This document shows, piece after piece, positions 12,453 through 13,225 of a stretch of DNA of 13,225 nucleotides. The position numbers and the translations under genes were made by a program. The notes beneath the pieces are model-generated. The model saw only the letters and a list, made by a program, of their open reading frames with translations. It was not told the origin of the DNA and ran no database searches. Within the stretch, counting starts at the first letter, position 1. Each line of letters begins with the position of its first letter. The stretch is from an uncultured Verrucomicrobiae bacterium (GTDB lineage: Bacteria > Verrucomicrobiota > Verrucomicrobiia > Palsa-1439), in assembly GCA_937927265.1 (NCBI GenBank), contig CALBCO010000037.1, positions 1 to 13,225 on the forward strand. Direction: 5' to 3'.

Positions 12453-13225
12453 GTGATCTACCTCGACCGCAATGCGACGACGCCCATCTTGCCGAAAGTG
12501 CTGGAGGCGATGATGCCTTACCTGACGACGGAATGGGGCAATCCGTCGAGCAGCTACCGGTTCGGATCAAAGTTGAAGGGCGTCGTGGAAATGGCGCGGG
12601 AACAGGTGGCAGAGTTGATCGGAGCACATCCGGGCGAAGTGATTTTCACCTCCTGCGCGACGGAGAGTAACAACGCGACAATTCACGCGGCGTTGCAGGC
12701 GACCGGGAAACGGCATGTGATTACGTCGGTCGTGGAACATTCATCGGTGCTGAACCATGTCTCGTCGTTGGGAGGGACGGACCGCCGGGCCGCCTGCGAT
12801 TCGGAAACGTCAACGGCACGCCCGGCGGTCGCGCCCTACCGGGTAACGTATTTGCCCATTGATCGGGATGGGTTGTTGAAGGTGGCGGATTTGGAGAATG
12901 CGATTTCGGACGACACGGCAGTGGTGTCGTTGATGTGGGCAAATTGCACTCGCTCGCGCCCGCTCGGCTCGGCCTGCGGCTGTCCGCTTCGCGCCCTGCG
13001 TCTCGCCGTTCCCAGCGGCTCGGCCTCTGAAACCGGCGTGTTGTTCCCCGTGAAGGAGGTTGCGGAGATGTGCCGGGCGCGCGGCGTGTTGTTCCATTGC
13101 GACGCGCGGGAGGAGCGGATCTTACATTTGATTCCGAACACGGAGTTGAACGGGCACAAGACGCAACGGCTGGCGAACACGACCAACATCACGTTTCACG
13201 GCATCGAATCGGAAGCGTTGCTGAT
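12453..13225 (+). CDS. nifS: Cysteine desulfurase (NifS/IscS-like), with two in-frame inserts and an internal deletion; cut by window edge
   Basis: PLP enzymes of this family take sulfur from cysteine for Fe-S clusters and thio-modified tRNA. The frame is open from GTG 12453 to the edge (257 codons) and starts YLDRNATTP, the group-I signature. GNPSSSYRFG, FTSCATESNNATIHAAL, TSVVEHSSVLNH, YRVTYLPIDRDGLL, VVSLMWAN, ETGVLFPVKEVAEMC and VLFHCDA follow. Three anomalies exist. About 18 extra residues from a palindromic repeat sit between SSVLNHVSS and YRVTYLP. A 28-residue Arg/Ala/Ser-rich insert splits WAN from ETG. After HCDA (13106) the sequence jumps to EERILHLIPNTELNGHKTQR, losing roughly 100-130 residues including the SGHK segment with the PLP lysine. 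All three keep the frame. As written it cannot form the PLP aldimine, so it is probably a pseudogene, a diverged non-enzyme or an assembly error. The Cys loop lies beyond the edge. Confidence 0.85.
   Translation, partial: MIYLDRNATTPILPKVLEAMMPYLTTEWGNPSSSYRFGSKLKGVVEMAREQVAELIGAHPGEVIFTSCATESNNATIHAALQATGKRHVITSVVEHSSVLNHVSSLGGTDRRAACDSETSTARPAVAPYRVTYLPIDRDGLLKVADLENAISDDTAVVSLMWANCTRSRPLGSACGCPLRALRLAVPSGSASETGVLFPVKEVAEMCRARGVLFHCDAREERILHLIPNTELNGHKTQRLANTTNITFHGIESEALL
12772..12840. repeat. Palindromic element, copy B, inserted in frame in the cysteine desulfurase gene
   Basis: Perfect 11-bp arms GACCGCCGGGC (12780-12790) and GCCCGGCGGTC (12820-12830) enclose a 29-nt loop, with imperfect pairing extending outward. 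The right arm at 12819-12837 is the exact complement of copy A at 11809-11827. The translated product across it (GGTDRRAACDSETSTARPAVAP) has no counterpart in normal cysteine desulfurases. Confidence 0.75.
12945..13028. repeat. 84-bp in-frame insert with internal direct repeat
   Basis: It lies between the AAT of WAN and the GAA of ETG. It holds an 11-bp direct repeat CGGCTCGGCCT at 12965-12975 and 13016-13026, and looks like two diverged tandem copies (CGCTCGCGCCC and CGCTTCGCGCCC). Its length is exactly 28 codons and it has no stop in the gene's frame. Confidence 0.6.

Noticed and set aside
12313..12627. Minus-strand ORF of 104 codons across the cysteine desulfurase promoter
   Set aside because: It is antisense to the conserved N-terminus of the desulfurase and has no recognisable content.
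1..13225. CRISPR array, tRNA/rRNA genes, riboswitch or T-box before glyQS, phage or IS genes
   Set aside because: I saw no regularly spaced repeats, no cloverleaf or rRNA segments and no transposase or integrase. The glyQS leader is too short for a T-box.
12453..13225. A novel PLP-independent enzyme as the first explanation of the desulfurase anomalies
   Set aside because: Simple decay or misassembly explains the lost lysine more economically. The idea is kept only as an alternative to test.

Overview
This is a GC-rich bacterial chromosome segment that looks verrucomicrobial (Verrucomicrobiota, perhaps Limisphaerales/Pedosphaera-like). That assignment is an inference. It rests on the gene repertoire, the near absence of Shine-Dalgarno sites, long antisense ORF shadows from high GC, and palindromic repeats of a kind I associate with that phylum. 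No 16S rRNA or other phylogenetic marker is present to prove it.

Layout. (1) 1-3157, minus strand: a large hybrid sensor histidine kinase (TM, CHASE4, TM, HAMP, three PAS, HisKA, HATPase, receiver), cut by the left window edge inside its receiver domain. (2) 3286-5354, plus strand: glycyl-tRNA synthetase (alpha2 type) overlapping by ATGA with an RmlA-like sugar-nucleotidyltransferase. (3) 5319-8335, minus strand: a probable four-gene run aat > DUF2905 > queA > GT-C-like membrane glycosyltransferase. The last gene overlaps the nucleotidyltransferase tail to tail by 36 bp. (4) 8381-9310, plus: an EamA/DMT transporter divergent from aat. (5) 9395-10387, minus: gmhB and an HxlR-family regulator, the latter divergent from (6) a 78-residue CPVC thioredoxin-fold protein at 10480-10716. 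(7) 10739-11689, minus: an unrecognised four-TM protein whose stop codon sits in a perfect 11-bp hairpin. (8) 11725-12417: a gene-poor, repeat-rich stretch with a Mop/TOBE-domain remnant. (9) 12453 to the right edge, plus: a group-I cysteine desulfurase (NifS/IscS-like) that is structurally abnormal.

Two signals stand out. First, the cysteine desulfurase ORF stays open although it carries an in-frame palindromic repeat, a second in-frame insert splitting its WANNETG motif, and a large in-frame deletion that removes the PLP-lysine region. The palindrome shares a perfect 19-bp arm, in opposite orientation, with an element about 1 kb upstream. This resembles the in-frame palindromic elements of Rickettsia. 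Second, most transcription-unit starts carry a -10-like hexamer 6-10 nt before the start codon, often with a -35-like hexamer 16-18 nt further upstream, and no Shine-Dalgarno. This suggests that leaderless transcripts dominate in this organism.

The genes are otherwise mostly housekeeping (tRNA charging and modification, N-degron tagging, heptose and nucleotide-sugar synthesis). I see no defence island, phage, IS transposase, CRISPR array or RNA gene.
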